64,000 nt of DNA, from positions 209,638 through 273,637 of the forward strand of contig NZ_FCOP01000007.1 of assembly GCF_900021175.1 (NCBI RefSeq), read 5' to 3'. The DNA comes from Pseudenterobacter timonensis. GTDB lineage: Bacteria; Pseudomonadota; Gammaproteobacteria; Enterobacterales; Enterobacteriaceae. A model generated the notes under the pieces. That model had not been told where the DNA came from, searched no databases, and saw only the letters and a list, made by a program, of their open reading frames with translations. The translations under genes were made by a program, and so were the position numbers. The first letter of the stretch is position 1. Each line of letters opens with the position of its first letter. Shown here piece after piece: positions 10,331 to 20,022 of the stretch.

Positions 10331-11041
10331 ATGGCGACAGGAAAGTCCTGCTCTCGCTGGTTTGCGCCTGTTGCGGCGTTATTGTTGGTTGTTAGCCTGA
10401 GTGGGTGTTTCGATAAAGAGGGCGATCAGCGCAAAGCGTTTATCGACTTTCTGCAGAACACGGTAATGCGTAGCGGCGAACATTTGCCGACGCTGACCGC
10501 AGATCAGAAGAAGCAGTTTGGCCCGTTTGTTTCCGATTACGCCATTATTTATGGCTATTCACAGCAGGTAAACCAGGCGATGGACTCGGGTTTACGCCCG
10601 ATGGTGGACAGCGTGAACGCGATTCGCGTACCGCAGGATTATATGACCCAGCGCGAACCGCTGCGCCAGTCTAACGGTGCGCTTGGCGTACTGAGCCAGC
10701 AGCTGGAAAATGCGAAAATGCAGGCGGATGCCACACGTTCTGCGCTGAAGCAGGCTGACGATCTGAAGCCGGTCTTCGATCAGGCTTATGAGAAGGTAGT
10801 TACTAAACCTGCGCAGGCGCTGCAGCCGCTGATCCCGGCCGCGCAGATGCTGACCCAGCAGCTGGTGCAGGTGGGCGACTATATCGCGCAGCAGGGGACG
10901 CAGGTGAGCTTTGTCGCGAACGGCATCCAGTTCCCGACCTCCCAGCAGGCCAGCCAGTATAATACGCTCGTTGGGCCGCTGGCCTCGCAGCATCAGGCTT
11001 TTTCACAGGCCTGGAGCGCCGCGGTCGCCGCTACAGAGTAA
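10331..11041 (+). CDS. yiaF: Predicted lipoprotein YiaF (DUF3053)
   Basis: 236-residue envelope protein of unknown function, matching E. coli YiaF in length and sequence. ATG 10331 gives MATGKSCSRWFAPVAALLLV, a signal sequence with lipobox SLSGC; the in-frame extension upstream of it has no homology. The mature part is alpha-helical and Gln-rich (DUF3053). AAAGGAG precedes the ATG. Single gene with its own terminator. Confidence 0.92.
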   Translation: MATGKSCSRWFAPVAALLLVVSLSGCFDKEGDQRKAFIDFLQNTVMRSGEHLPTLTADQKKQFGPFVSDYAIIYGYSQQVNQAMDSGLRPMVDSVNAIRVPQDYMTQREPLRQSNGALGVLSQQLENAKMQADATRSALKQADDLKPVFDQAYEKVVTKPAQALQPLIPAAQMLTQQLVQVGDYIAQQGTQVSFVANGIQFPTSQQASQYNTLVGPLASQHQAFSQAWSAAVAATE

Positions 11042-11046
11042 TCTTA

Positions 11047-11073
11047 AAAACCCCGCGGCAGGCGGGGTTTTTT
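11047..11073 (+). terminator. Intrinsic terminator of yiaF
   Basis: Stem CCCCGC/GCGGGG flanked by AAAAA and TTTTTT, starting 6 bp after the yiaF stop. Confidence 0.92.
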
Positions 11074-11093
11074 ATGAATGTTGAAAATAGTGC

Positions 11094-11287
11094 TTGTCTT
11101 TCGCATACCAAATATGTGTTAATACACCTCGTCGGTTTGTTACACAGACCTAAAGCAGTTTAGTTAAGCAGTCCAGATGAGTTATCCAAAGATACCCTTC
11201 GTTGTGACCCTTCCTTCATCGCTTAAAAATCTGTAACGCAACCCATCGCGCCGGAAGGCACAACGTATATTTAAATAAGGTAATTCT
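11094..11287 (+). promoter_or_regulatory. cspA promoter and cold-shock 5' leader
   Basis: A TTGTCT / GTTAAT promoter (11094-11099, 11118-11123) is followed by a leader of about 155 nt. It opens with a cold-box-like CGGTTTGTTACACAGACC (11133-11150) and continues with stretches near identical to the E. coli cspA leader (TAAAGCAGT, AAAATCTGTAA, GAAGGCACA). In E. coli this leader refolds at low temperature and makes the message translatable and stable. Confidence 0.88.
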
Positions 11288-11500
11288 ATGTCTGGTAAAA
11301 TGACTGGTCTGGTAAAATGGTTCAACGCTGATAAAGGTTTCGGCTTCATCACTCCTGACGATGGCTCTAAAGATGTGTTCGTACACTTCTCTGCTATCCA
11401 GAACGATGGCTACAAATCTCTGGATGAAGGTCAGAAAGTTTCCTTCACCATCGAAAGCGGCGCTAAAGGCCCGGCAGCTGGTAACGTTGTAAGCCTGTAA
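11288..11500 (+). CDS. cspA: Major cold-shock protein CspA
   Basis: 70-residue RNA chaperone that melts mRNA structure at low temperature. It has one cold-shock (OB-fold) domain with RNP1 KGFGFI at residues 16-21 and RNP2 VFVHF at 30-34, differing from E. coli CspA at only a couple of positions. AAGGTAATTCT precedes the ATG. The long structured leader identifies it as the cold-induced family member rather than CspC or CspE. Monocistronic. Confidence 0.97.
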   Translation: MSGKMTGLVKWFNADKGFGFITPDDGSKDVFVHFSAIQNDGYKSLDEGQKVSFTIESGAKGPAAGNVVSL

Positions 11501-11528
11501 GCTTCCAACCCAGCAGCACAAGAATTTA

Positions 11529-11556
11529 AAAACCCGCCTTCTGGCGGGTTTTTTCG
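11529..11556. terminator. Bidirectional terminator between cspA and ghrB
   Basis: Stem AACCCGCC/GGCGGGTT with TTCT loop, A-run on the left and T-run on the right, two bases from the ghrB stop. It can serve both convergent genes. Confidence 0.92.
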
Positions 11557-11558
11557 TT

Positions 11559-12533
11559 TTAGCGTTGCACCTGCGGATTCACGCAGTTTTGCTCAACCCT
11601 GCCGCTGAGCGCCGCAATCAGGTTATCCACCGCCGTCGCCGCCATGTTATAACGCGTCTCATGCGTCGCGGAGCCAATATGGGGCAGGGCGACCACGTTG
11701 GGCATCGCCAGCAGCGGCGAGTCAACCGGCAGCGGCTCCTGTTCAAATACATCCAGCCCCGCCGCGTGGATCTCGCCGTTTTGCAGCGCCGCAATCAGCG
11801 CCTTTTCATCCACCACCGGGCCGCGCCCTGCGTTGATGAAAATCGCCGATTTTTTCATCTTCTCAAACTCCGCTTTACCCATCAGATGGCGCGTTTCATC
11901 GGTCAGCGGCAGGATCAGGCAGACATAATCCGCCTCCCGCAGCAGCGTATCCAGATCGCAGTAGCGGGCATTGAACTGCTCTTCCGCTTCGCTGTGATGG
12001 CGACGCGCGTTATAAAGAATCGGCATGCTGAAGCCGAAATGGGCGCGCCGGGCCAGTGCAAGACCGATGCGTCCCATGCCGACAATGCCCATCGTTTTGC
12101 CGTGAACGTCTACGCCAAACCAGTCGGGGCCAATGCTTTTGGTCCATTCACCTGCTTTGACGCGTTCCGCCACCTCCACCACGCGGCGGGCGGTGGTCAG
12201 CACCAGCGCCATCAGCGTATCGGCCACCGTTTCGGTCAGCGCGTGCGGAGTATGCATCAGCAGGATCTTACGATCGTTTAGCGCCTCCACGTCGAAGTTG
12301 TCATATCCCACGGAGACGGTGGAGGTTGCACGCAGCTTCGGCATTTTATCCAGCAGCGCGGCATCCACTTTTTCGCTTGAGCCTAACAACCCTTCGGCGC
12401 GGGCAAACGCATCCGCATGCTGCGCGACGGTATCAGGATGGAGATTTCTCACCTGCGTGACGGTGAAGTGCTCCTCAAGGCGTTTTTGCAGAGTCTCAGG
12501 CAGTGCCTTATATAAAATGACGGACGGCTTCAT
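11559..12533 (-). CDS. ghrB: 2-ketogluconate / glyoxylate-hydroxypyruvate reductase GhrB
   Basis: NADPH-dependent 2-hydroxyacid dehydrogenase of 324 residues, as in E. coli GhrB (YiaE, TkrA), which reduces glyoxylate, hydroxypyruvate and 2-keto-D-gluconate. The Rossmann motif GMGRIG is at 152-157, and the catalytic triad Arg237, Glu266 and His285 falls at the family positions. Here it is the last gene of a kguE-kguK-kguT-ghrB run, 26 bp after kguT. In pseudomonads that position is held by kguD, the 2-ketogluconate-6-phosphate reductase, so a role on 2-ketogluconate (or its 6-phosphate) is inferred from context. Shares its terminator with cspA. Confidence 0.93.
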   Translation of the reverse strand: MKPSVILYKALPETLQKRLEEHFTVTQVRNLHPDTVAQHADAFARAEGLLGSSEKVDAALLDKMPKLRATSTVSVGYDNFDVEALNDRKILLMHTPHALTETVADTLMALVLTTARRVVEVAERVKAGEWTKSIGPDWFGVDVHGKTMGIVGMGRIGLALARRAHFGFSMPILYNARRHHSEAEEQFNARYCDLDTLLREADYVCLILPLTDETRHLMGKAEFEKMKKSAIFINAGRGPVVDEKALIAALQNGEIHAAGLDVFEQEPLPVDSPLLAMPNVVALPHIGSATHETRYNMAATAVDNLIAALSGRVEQNCVNPQVQR

Positions 12534-12559
12534 GCTAATCTCCGTGAAAGATAAAAGAT

Positions 12560-13840
12560 TTAGGCGTGGCGTGCGCCAGCCGGGATTTGTTGATTATTAG
12601 CAGGCTTAACGATAAGAGTTAGCCATACCGAGGCGAAAAGCGCTACTCCCATAAAAATATATGAGGCGGAGGGGCTGCCGGTTGCGCCATTGAGATAGCC
12701 CACAAACCACGAGCCACAGAACGAGCCCAGCGCCCCCATGCTGTTGATCAGCGCCATCGCGCCGCCCGCCACGTTGCGCGGCAGCATCTCCGGGATGATG
12801 GCGAAGAACGGGCCATACGGGGCGTACATCGCCGCACCGGCAATAACCAGCAGGGTATAGGAGATCCAGAAATGGTTGGCCCCCACCGCCCAGGAGCCGA
12901 TAAAGGCAAAGGCGGCAATCAGCAGCAGCGGCCAGACGAACAGCTTACGGTTTTGCAGTTTATCCGAGGCCCAGGAAGCGATAATCATCGCAATGGTTGC
13001 CGCCAGGTAGGGGACGGAAGAGAGCCAGCCCACCTCCACCATGCCCAGATTATCTCCACCGCTGTGGATGATTGACGGCAGCCACAGCACAAAGCCATAG
13101 ACGCCGATACTCCAGGCGAAATATTGCATGCAGAGCAGGATCACGTTGCGCGAACGGAAGGCTTCCCCGTAGTTGCGTACCACCTTCAGCCCCTGCTGTT
13201 CTTTATCCAGCTGCGCCTGCAAAGCCGCTTTTTCCTCTGTGGAGAGCCAGCTCGCCTGCGCGGGCTTATCCTTGACCAGCACCCACCAGCAGAAGGCCCA
13301 GATCACCGCCGGCACCCCCTCAATAATAAACATTTCCCGCCAGCCGAAGGATTGGATCAGATAGCCGGAGACCACGGACATCCACAATACCGTCACCGGG
13401 TTACCGAGGATCAGGAAAGTATTGGCGCGTGAACGTTCCGATTTAGTGAACCAGTTGCTGATATAGATCAGCATGGCGGGCATCACCGCCGCTTCCACCA
13501 CGCCGAGGATAAAGCGGATGGCGGCCAGCGCCGGAATGTTATTCACAACACCCGTCAGCGAGGCGCAACCGCCCCAGAGGATCAGGCAGACAAAAATCAG
13601 CTTTCGCACGCTGCGGCGTTCCGCGTAGACGGCGCCGGGGATCTGGAAAAAGAAGTAGCCCAGAAAGAAGAGGGCGCCCAGCAGGGAGGAGACCCCCTTC
13701 GTGATCCCCAGATCTTCATTGATTCCCGCCGCGGAGGCGAAACTGAAGTTAGCGCGGTCCAGGTACGCCAGGCTGTACGTGATAAAAACGACAGGCATAA
13801 TGTACCACCAGCGTTTGACTGCATTCGTTGAACTGTTCAT
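12560..13840 (-). CDS. kguT: MFS transporter, probable 2-ketogluconate permease KguT
   Basis: 426-residue inner-membrane major facilitator with about twelve hydrophobic segments. The first loop carries [13 protein letters not shown], a motif of the anion:cation symporter (ACS) branch that includes gluconate, glucarate and 2-ketogluconate carriers. ATG 13840 is chosen because it begins [16 protein letters not shown] with GAGG upstream; a 17-codon extension upstream is unlike the family. Third gene of the operon. Substrate is assigned from operon content and not from residues, so the symbol is provisional. Confidence 0.82.
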   Translation of the reverse strand: MNSSTNAVKRWWYIMPVVFITYSLAYLDRANFSFASAAGINEDLGITKGVSSLLGALFFLGYFFFQIPGAVYAERRSVRKLIFVCLILWGGCASLTGVVNNIPALAAIRFILGVVEAAVMPAMLIYISNWFTKSERSRANTFLILGNPVTVLWMSVVSGYLIQSFGWREMFIIEGVPAVIWAFCWWVLVKDKPAQASWLSTEEKAALQAQLDKEQQGLKVVRNYGEAFRSRNVILLCMQYFAWSIGVYGFVLWLPSIIHSGGDNLGMVEVGWLSSVPYLAATIAMIIASWASDKLQNRKLFVWPLLLIAAFAFIGSWAVGANHFWISYTLLVIAGAAMYAPYGPFFAIIPEMLPRNVAGGAMALINSMGALGSFCGSWFVGYLNGATGSPSASYIFMGVALFASVWLTLIVKPANNQQIPAGARHA

Positions 13841-13923
13841 AGGCTTGCCTCTGTGGTTGAGGTGTGTGCCGCCGGTGTCTGTAGGGTACACGGTGGCTGA
13901 ATGTCGTTATTACTGTAAGAGAG

Positions 13924-14862
13924 CTATTCGCCCAGCTGCGCTCTGGTCGGCAGTCCTTCGCTGTCGCCCTGTACCTGGATGGCCAGCGAGCCGATTTTAT
14001 TGCCGCGCATCACCGCCTGAGGCAGCGTCTTGCCTTCGAGCAGGGCGCTAATCACGCCCACGGCGAAGCCGTCCCCGGCACCGACGGTATCCACGACGTT
14101 CTCAACCCTGATCGCCGCGACCGCCCCTTTTTCGCCTTCGGCGGTTTTGAACCAGGCGCCGTCCGCGCCGGTCTTCAGGATCACCGCCTTCACGCCTCTC
14201 TCCAGATAGAAGTCGGCGATGCCTTCCGGCGTTTTTTCGCCGGTGAGGATCATCCCTTCCTTCACGCCGGGCAGCACCCAGTCAGCCTGAAACGCGAGGT
14301 GATTGAGCTTTTCCACCATCTCCGCTTCGCTCTGCCAGAGCACCGGGCGCAGGTTGGGATCGAAAGAGATCGTTTTACCTGCGGCTTTCATTTTTGCCGC
14401 CGCATGATCGAGCAGCGCATAAGAGCTGGCCGACAGCGCCGCCGCCACGCCGCTCAGATGCAGGTGGCGCGCCGAAGCGAACAGCGCAGCGTGATAATCG
14501 TCAGTTGAAAGATGGCTTGCCGCAGAGCCTTTACGGAAATACTCCACGATGGGATCGGTTCCATCTAGGACCTTTGATTTCAGCTGAAAGCCGGTGGGGA
14601 AACGCCCGTCAACCGTGACGCCAGAGGCGTTGATTCCCTCTTTTTTCAGCGAGGCGAGCACGAACTCGCCGAGACTATCGTTGCCCACGCGACTCACCCA
14701 GCTGACCGCAAGGCCGAGACGCGCCAGACCAGTCGCCACATTCAGCTCTGCGCCTGCAATGCGTCTGATAAAACTCTCCACGCGGCTGAGTTCGCCGGGC
14801 TCTGTCGCGACAAACATGGCCATCGCTTCGCCGATGGTGATGACATCTGAGGATTCAGACAT
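13924..14862 (-). CDS. kguK: PfkB-family sugar kinase, probable 2-ketogluconokinase KguK
   Basis: 312-residue ribokinase-family enzyme. PfkB signature 1 (AGAELNVATGLARLGL) lies at about residues 36-51, and signature 2 with GAGD at 261-264 gives catalytic Asp264. It probably phosphorylates 2-keto-D-gluconate to the 6-phosphate, which a reductase then turns into 6-phosphogluconate. The gene starts 3 nt after the kguE stop, so translation is coupled, and ends 83 bp before kguT. KdgK (2-keto-3-deoxygluconate kinase) is the main alternative identity; the neighbours favour KguK. Confidence 0.82.
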   Translation of the reverse strand: MSESSDVITIGEAMAMFVATEPGELSRVESFIRRIAGAELNVATGLARLGLAVSWVSRVGNDSLGEFVLASLKKEGINASGVTVDGRFPTGFQLKSKVLDGTDPIVEYFRKGSAASHLSTDDYHAALFASARHLHLSGVAAALSASSYALLDHAAAKMKAAGKTISFDPNLRPVLWQSEAEMVEKLNHLAFQADWVLPGVKEGMILTGEKTPEGIADFYLERGVKAVILKTGADGAWFKTAEGEKGAVAAIRVENVVDTVGAGDGFAVGVISALLEGKTLPQAVMRGNKIGSLAIQVQGDSEGLPTRAQLGE

Positions 14863-14865
14863 GCC

Positions 14866-15615
14866 TTACGCCTCCCGTAGCAGATTGACATAATGGCGGG
14901 TGACGGCGGTAAGGTCCGGCCCCTCCAGTGGAAACTCAATGCCGCGCGGCGCGTCAGGCGGCAGTTGCGCCAGCAGCTCAAGCCAGCGCATATCGCCGTT
15001 ATCCGGCGCGATAGCGCGAAACTGCGCCTTGTGTTCTACCGCCGCTTTGACGTGGATATAGCTCACCGACGGGGCGAGGTGGCGCGCCGCCTCTTCCGGC
15101 GACTCTCCCACCCACAGCCAGTTGCCGGTATCAAAAGTGAGCGTAACGGGCAGCGCCATCACCCGGCAGGCGGCCTGGAAGCGCCGCATCGGTGCCAGCT
15201 GTCCGCAGCGGGTCTGATCGTTTTCCACCACCAGCGCCATGCCGCTTTCATTCAGCTGTCCGCGCAGGTCGTCCAGCGGTGTTTTGCTCTGGAAATGGCC
15301 GAGCGACATCTTCAGCCACAGGGCGTTAAGGGTGCTGGCCTCCGCCAGATAGCGGGGCAGATCGGGGTTGAGCGCGCCGTCGGGCATAAACAGCGGGGCG
15401 GGGGCCGAATAGCAGGCCAGCAGTCCCAGCAGCTCAATGGACTGGGCAAGCGTTGGCAGTGACTTTAGTTCTGCATCACTGAACAATTCCCGGCGGATTT
15501 CCACCCCGTCGGCGCCTGCGGCGGCGATGACAGGGAGTATCGCCCGCTGCCCGCCCGCCTGACGAACCTGATCCGCGCCATACGCGGCCGTAACCACCAT
15601 AATTTTTCTGCTCAT
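14866..15615 (-). CDS. kguE: Sugar phosphate isomerase/epimerase-like TIM-barrel protein KguE
   Basis: 249-residue AP-endonuclease-2-type TIM barrel. Visible family features are the acidic strand ends GADGVEIRREL, VVENDQ and TLTFDTGNW, and SYIHVKAAVEHK, which supply metal-binding Glu, Asp and His. In pseudomonads kguE opens the 2-ketogluconate operon; its exact reaction is not established. Here too it is first, directly downstream of a PtxS-type operator. The length is close to the family norm. Other isomerase families (hydroxypyruvate isomerase type) share the fold. Confidence 0.78.
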   Translation of the reverse strand: MSRKIMVVTAAYGADQVRQAGGQRAILPVIAAAGADGVEIRRELFSDAELKSLPTLAQSIELLGLLACYSAPAPLFMPDGALNPDLPRYLAEASTLNALWLKMSLGHFQSKTPLDDLRGQLNESGMALVVENDQTRCGQLAPMRRFQAACRVMALPVTLTFDTGNWLWVGESPEEAARHLAPSVSYIHVKAAVEHKAQFRAIAPDNGDMRWLELLAQLPPDAPRGIEFPLEGPDLTAVTRHYVNLLREA

Positions 15616-15652
15616 AGCCTGACTCCAGCGTCATGAATACTATTACGCTAGG

Positions 15653-15666
15653 TGGAACCGGTTCCA
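15653..15666. promoter_or_regulatory. PtxS-type operator upstream of kguE
   Basis: A perfect 14-bp palindrome TGGAACCGGTTCCA, 37 bp before the kguE start. It matches the published Pseudomonas PtxS site TGAAACCGGTTTCA at 12 of 14 positions. On the minus strand a TTGGAA -35 overlapping the palindrome and TAATAG -10 give 16-bp spacing, so repressor binding would block the promoter. Confidence 0.85.
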
Positions 15667-15714
15667 AAGGAAAGGTCAGGATGTTGAATTTTTGATCGTC
15701 ATCACGAAGGAAGG

Positions 15715-16731
15715 TTAACGTGTGGTAGAGCCGCGCACGATCAGTTCACCGGAAAAGTGCTGCTCGCGCACCGCTTCATCGGCACCGTTGATACGCCGCA
15801 CCACCTGCTCAACGGCGGCATAGCCAATCTGCCAGGTAGGTTGTTTAAGCGTGGTAATGCCGACGCCTGCCAGCTCTGCCCACTCCAGCTCGTCAAAGCC
15901 CAGCAGCCCGATGTCGCTCCCCCAGTGCAGGCCGATGCGCTTGAGCGAGCGGGCGACCTGCAGTGTGAGCGCCCCGTTGGCGGAGATAACAGCTTTGCGC
16001 AGGCCGCGGTGCTGGGTGTGAAACTGACGCAGGATATTATCGAGCCGATCCGACTCGTGAAGCGGCGTCTCCGCCTGCCCGGCAAGGGTTCCCGGGTAGC
16101 GTGCCAGCGTGGCGCGAAAGGCGTTTAGCCGTTCGCGGCGGGTGTTGACCGTACCCAGCGGCTCGCTGAGAAAGAGGATCGCTTCGAATCCTTGTTCAAC
16201 CAGATGTTCCGTGGCGGTGGTCGCGGCCTGGGCGTTATCCAGCCCCACCACGTCGCAGGCGAAATCGGGGATTTTACGGTCGATAAGCACCATCGGCAGC
16301 GATGACTGCTGCAGGCGGTTTAGCCCCTCTTCCCGCATTCCCACCGCATTCACCACGATGCCCTCCACCTGGTAGCTGCGCAGGAGATCGAGATAGTGTA
16401 GCTCTTTATCCACTTCGTTATTGGTGTTACAGACCAGCGGCGTAAAACCTTTTTCCCGGCAGGCGGCCTCGATGCCGCTGAGCACGTTCACAGAGTAGGG
16501 ATTGGTGATATCGGCGATGATCAGGCCAATGAGCCGGGTGCGGCCACGCTTCAGGCCGCGGGCCATCAGGCTCGGGCGATAATCGAGATCGGCGATCGCC
16601 TGCTCAATACGGGCCAGCAGCGCGTCGGACAGCAGATGTTTTTCACCGTTGAGATAGCGTGAAATGCTTGTTTTGCCGGTTCTGGCGGCTTTCGCTACGT
16701 CGCTGATAGTGGGCCGTGTGGATTTGCGCAT
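15715..16731 (-). CDS. ptxS: LacI-family regulator of 2-ketogluconate use (PtxS-like)
   Basis: 338-residue LacI/GalR repressor with an N-terminal helix-turn-helix (PTISDVAKAARTGKTSISRY, about residues 7-26), a hinge and a periplasmic-binding-protein-like effector domain. ATG 16731 is used because MRKSTRPTISDVAKAA aligns with the family; 46 further in-frame codons upstream overlap REP sequence. It lies upstream of kguE on the same strand with the operator in the 99-bp gap. Expected to repress the kgu operon and release it on binding 2-ketogluconate. The symbol is inferred from context; gluconate regulators such as IdnR or GntR are related alternatives. Confidence 0.85.
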   Translation of the reverse strand: MRKSTRPTISDVAKAARTGKTSISRYLNGEKHLLSDALLARIEQAIADLDYRPSLMARGLKRGRTRLIGLIIADITNPYSVNVLSGIEAACREKGFTPLVCNTNNEVDKELHYLDLLRSYQVEGIVVNAVGMREEGLNRLQQSSLPMVLIDRKIPDFACDVVGLDNAQAATTATEHLVEQGFEAILFLSEPLGTVNTRRERLNAFRATLARYPGTLAGQAETPLHESDRLDNILRQFHTQHRGLRKAVISANGALTLQVARSLKRIGLHWGSDIGLLGFDELEWAELAGVGITTLKQPTWQIGYAAVEQVVRRINGADEAVREQHFSGELIVRGSTTR

Positions 16732-16793
16732 CGCTGATTTCCCTGAATTTAGTGAGAATACCTTAGCGGGAAAATCTGACGAATCAAGCAATT

Positions 16794-16866
16794 TGCCGGG
16801 TGGCGGCTTCGCCTTACCCGGCCTGCGTTTGGAGTATAGGCCGGGTAAGCGCAGCGCCGCCCGGCA
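16794..16866. repeat. Inverted pair of REP-like elements between yiaD and ptxS
   Basis: TGCCGGGTGGCGGCTTCGCC... (16794-16825) and its reverse-oriented partner TAGGCCGGGTAAGCGCAGCG... (16836-16866) face each other, forming a BIME-like unit able to fold into one long hairpin. It sits 6 bp from the yiaD stop, in the 141-bp gap between yiaD and the co-directional ptxS. Confidence 0.85.
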
Positions 16867-16872
16867 CAACGG

Positions 16873-17535
16873 TTACTGCAGTGGGCTGAGGGTGATCTCG
16901 ACGCGGCGGTTCTGCGCTTTGCCTTCCGCCGTGCTGTTGCTGGCGATAGGGTTGGCCGGGCCCATGCCGCTGGTGCGGATGCGGCCAGCGGCCACGCCCT
17001 GGGTAATGAGCGAGCTGGCGACCGCGTCGGCGCGCTCCTGAGAGAGACGCATATTGAGCGACTGGCTGCCGGTACTGTCGGTGTAGCCAATCACGTTCAC
17101 GGCGGTTTTCGGATACTCCTTCAGCACCATCGCCACGCCGGTAAGGGTATTGGCCCCGGCAGGTTTCAGCGTCGCGCTGCTGCTGTCGAAGGTGACGTTA
17201 TTGGGCATGTTAAGGATGATGTTGTCGCCGCTGCGGGTGACGCTGACGCCGGTGCCCTGCATTTTTTCACGCAGTTTGGCTTCCTGCACGTCCATATAGT
17301 AGCCGAGGCCGCCGCCCAGCGCTGCGCCTGCCGCGGCGCCAATCAGGGCGCCTTTGCCGCGATCTTTTTTGGAGGAGGAGAGCACGCCTACGCCCGCGCC
17401 GACCAGCGAGCCGATGCCCGCTCCGATACCTGATTTACCCGCTTCGCGCTCGCCGGTATAGGGGTTGGTTGTGCAGCCTGAAACAGCCAGTGCGCCACTG
17501 ACAATAGCGGCAATAACGAATACGCGTTTTTTCAT
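16873..17535 (-). CDS. yiaD: OmpA-family lipoprotein YiaD
   Basis: 220-residue outer-membrane lipoprotein, one residue longer than E. coli YiaD (extra C-terminal Gln). The signal peptide ends in lipobox AVSGC (Cys21). Residues about 38-80 are Gly/Ala-rich (glycine-zipper), and the C-terminal 110 residues are an OmpA-like peptidoglycan-binding domain ([20 protein letters not shown]). TAAGGAAATAAG precedes the ATG. Overexpressed YiaD suppresses a bamD temperature-sensitive mutation in E. coli, suggesting an outer-membrane assembly link. Divergent from bisC. Confidence 0.94.
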   Translation of the reverse strand: MKKRVFVIAAIVSGALAVSGCTTNPYTGEREAGKSGIGAGIGSLVGAGVGVLSSSKKDRGKGALIGAAAGAALGGGLGYYMDVQEAKLREKMQGTGVSVTRSGDNIILNMPNNVTFDSSSATLKPAGANTLTGVAMVLKEYPKTAVNVIGYTDSTGSQSLNMRLSQERADAVASSLITQGVAAGRIRTSGMGPANPIASNSTAEGKAQNRRVEITLSPLQ

Positions 17536-17700
17536 CTTATTTCCTTAATCCTTTTTTATTCTTTGCCACGACGCGCGTGGCGGTTGATTATGACGCCCCG
17601 ACAGGGTGAAAATTTCGGGGATAACTCTGAAATTTTGTGTCAAACCATAAATGGCCCCGAAGAGGGCTGTACCTGCAACAGGCATTTCAGGAGCGCACGC

Positions 17701-20022
17701 GTGACCACTGCTACAAAAACCATTCTGACCGCCGCCCACTGGGGCCCCATGCTGGTTGAGACCGACGGCGATAACGTCCTCTCATCGCGCGGAGCACTGC
17801 CCACGGCTCACCCCAATTCGCTACAAACCGCGGTGCGCGATCAGGTGCACAGCAAAGCGCGGGTGCGCTGGCCGATGGTGCGAAAAGGTTTTCTTGCCTC
17901 GCCGGAGAAGCCGCAGGGAGTGCGCGGGCAGGATGAGTTTGTTCGCGTGAGCTGGGAGGAGGCGCTGGATCTGATCCACGCGCAGCACAAGCGTATTCGG
18001 GAAAACTACGGACCCGCCTCCATTTTTGCCGGCTCCTACGGCTGGCGATCCAACGGCGTACTGCACAAGGCGGCGACGCTACTCCAGCGCTATATGAGCC
18101 TGGCGGGAGGCTATACCGGCCATCTTGGCGACTACTCGACCGGCGCGGCGCAGGCGATCATGCCCTACGTGGTGGGCGGCAACGAGGTCTACCAGCAGCA
18201 GACCAGCTGGCCGCTGGTGCTGGAGCATACGGAGGTGGTTGTGCTCTGGAGCGCCAACCCGCTGAATACGCTGAAAATCGCCTGGAACGCCTCCGATGAG
18301 CAGGGGATGTCCTATTTCGAGGCGCTGCGTAAGAGCGGCAAGCGCCTGATCTGCATCGATCCGATGCGCTCGGAAACGGTGGATTTCTTCGGCGACAAAA
18401 TGGAGTGGATTGCCCCGCATATGGGCACCGACGTGGCGATGATGCTCGGCATCGCCCATACGCTGGTGGAAAACGGCTGGCAGGATGAGGCGTTTCTGGC
18501 GCGCTGCACTACCGGTTATGACCAGTTTGCGCGCTATCTCACCGGCGAAAGCGACGGCGTGGCAAAAACGGCGGAGTGGGCGGAGGCGATCTGCGGCGTC
18601 AGCGCAACGACTATCCGCGAGCTGGCGCAGCTGTTTCATCAACATACCACCATGCTGATGTCGGGCTGGGGGATGCAGCGCCAGCAGTATGGCGAGCAAA
18701 AACACTGGATGCTGGTGACGCTGGCCGCCATGCTGGGGCAGATTGGCACGCCGGGCGGCGGATTTGGTCTCTCCTACCATTTCGCCAACGGCGGTAACCC
18801 CACGCGCCGCGCGGCGGTGCTCGCCTCGATGCAGGGGACGGTCAAAGGGGGCCACGACGCGGTGGACAAGATCCCGGTCGCCCGCATCGTGGAGGCGCTG
18901 GAGAACCCGGGCGGCTTTTATCAGCATAACGGGATGGATCGCCACTTCCCCGATATCCGCTTTGTCTGGTGGGCGGGCGGGGCTAATTTTACCCACCATC
19001 AGGATACCAACCGCCTGATTCGCGCCTGGCAAAAGCCGGAGCTGGTGGTGATCTCCGAATGTTTCTGGACGGCGGCGGCGAAACACGCCGATATTGTTCT
19101 GCCCGCCACGACTTCATTTGAGCGTAACGATCTCACCATGACCGGTGACTACAGCAACCAGCACATGGTGCCGATGAAGCGCGTGGTCGCTCCCCGCGAC
19201 GAGGCGCGGGATGACTTCGAGGTGTTTGCTGACCTCAGCGAGCGCTGGGAAGCGGGGGGACGGGAGCGCTTTACTGAAGGCAAAACCGATCTTCAGTGGC
19301 TGGAGAGCTTCTACCGGATTGCCGGAGAGCGCGGCGCGGCCCAGGGAGTGACGTTACCGCCGTTTGCAACGTTCTGGGAAGCGAATGCGATCCTGGAGAT
19401 GCCTGAAAGCGAGCAGAACGCGCGGTTTGTGCGCTTCGCCGATTTTCGTCGCGATCCGGAAAAGCATCCTCTCAAAACTGAAAGCGGCAAGATAGAGATC
19501 TACAGCCGGCGGATCGCCGAATTTGGCTATGGTGACTGCCCGCCGCACCCCATGTGGCTTGCGCCGGACGAGTGGCACGGCAATGCGCAGCCGGGACAGC
19601 TACAGCTGTTGTCGGCGCATCCGGCGCACCGTCTGCACAGCCAGCTTAACTATTCGTCGCTGCGCGAGCATTACGCGGTGGCGGGGCGTGAGCCGATGGT
19701 GATCCACCGGGAGGATGCGAAGGCGCGCGGCATTGCCGACGGGGATCTGGTGCGCGTCTGGAACGGGCGCGGGCAGGTGCTGGCCGGCGCTGTCGTGAGC
19801 GACGGCATCAGGCCGGGGGTGATCTGCATTCATCAGGGCGCCTGGCCCGATCCCGACGAAGGCGGCCTGTGTAAAAACGGAGCGGTGAATATGCTGACCA
19901 AAGATCTCCCCAGCTCGAAGCTGGGGAACGGCTGCGCCGGGAATACGGCGCTGGCGTGGGTGGAGAAATATCACGGCGCGGCACCCGCGCTTACGGCATT
20001 CGATCCGCCTGCCAGCGCATAA
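17701..20022 (+). CDS. bisC: Biotin sulfoxide reductase BisC
   Basis: Molybdopterin-guanine-dinucleotide enzyme of the DMSO/TMAO reductase family; it reduces biotin sulfoxide (and methionine sulfoxide) in the cytoplasm. 773 residues from GTG 17701, near the E. coli length. This start has AGGAG at 17688-17692 and is followed within ten codons by the conserved [15 protein letters not shown]. There is no Tat leader. The probable Mo ligand is Ser117 in [12 protein letters not shown]. The last 32 bp overlap the convergent yiaC gene. Confidence 0.94.
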   Translation: MTTATKTILTAAHWGPMLVETDGDNVLSSRGALPTAHPNSLQTAVRDQVHSKARVRWPMVRKGFLASPEKPQGVRGQDEFVRVSWEEALDLIHAQHKRIRENYGPASIFAGSYGWRSNGVLHKAATLLQRYMSLAGGYTGHLGDYSTGAAQAIMPYVVGGNEVYQQQTSWPLVLEHTEVVVLWSANPLNTLKIAWNASDEQGMSYFEALRKSGKRLICIDPMRSETVDFFGDKMEWIAPHMGTDVAMMLGIAHTLVENGWQDEAFLARCTTGYDQFARYLTGESDGVAKTAEWAEAICGVSATTIRELAQLFHQHTTMLMSGWGMQRQQYGEQKHWMLVTLAAMLGQIGTPGGGFGLSYHFANGGNPTRRAAVLASMQGTVKGGHDAVDKIPVARIVEALENPGGFYQHNGMDRHFPDIRFVWWAGGANFTHHQDTNRLIRAWQKPELVVISECFWTAAAKHADIVLPATTSFERNDLTMTGDYSNQHMVPMKRVVAPRDEARDDFEVFADLSERWEAGGRERFTEGKTDLQWLESFYRIAGERGAAQGVTLPPFATFWEANAILEMPESEQNARFVRFADFRRDPEKHPLKTESGKIEIYSRRIAEFGYGDCPPHPMWLAPDEWHGNAQPGQLQLLSAHPAHRLHSQLNYSSLREHYAVAGREPMVIHREDAKARGIADGDLVRVWNGRGQVLAGAVVSDGIRPGVICIHQGAWPDPDEGGLCKNGAVNMLTKDLPSSKLGNGCAGNTALAWVEKYHGAAPALTAFDPPASA

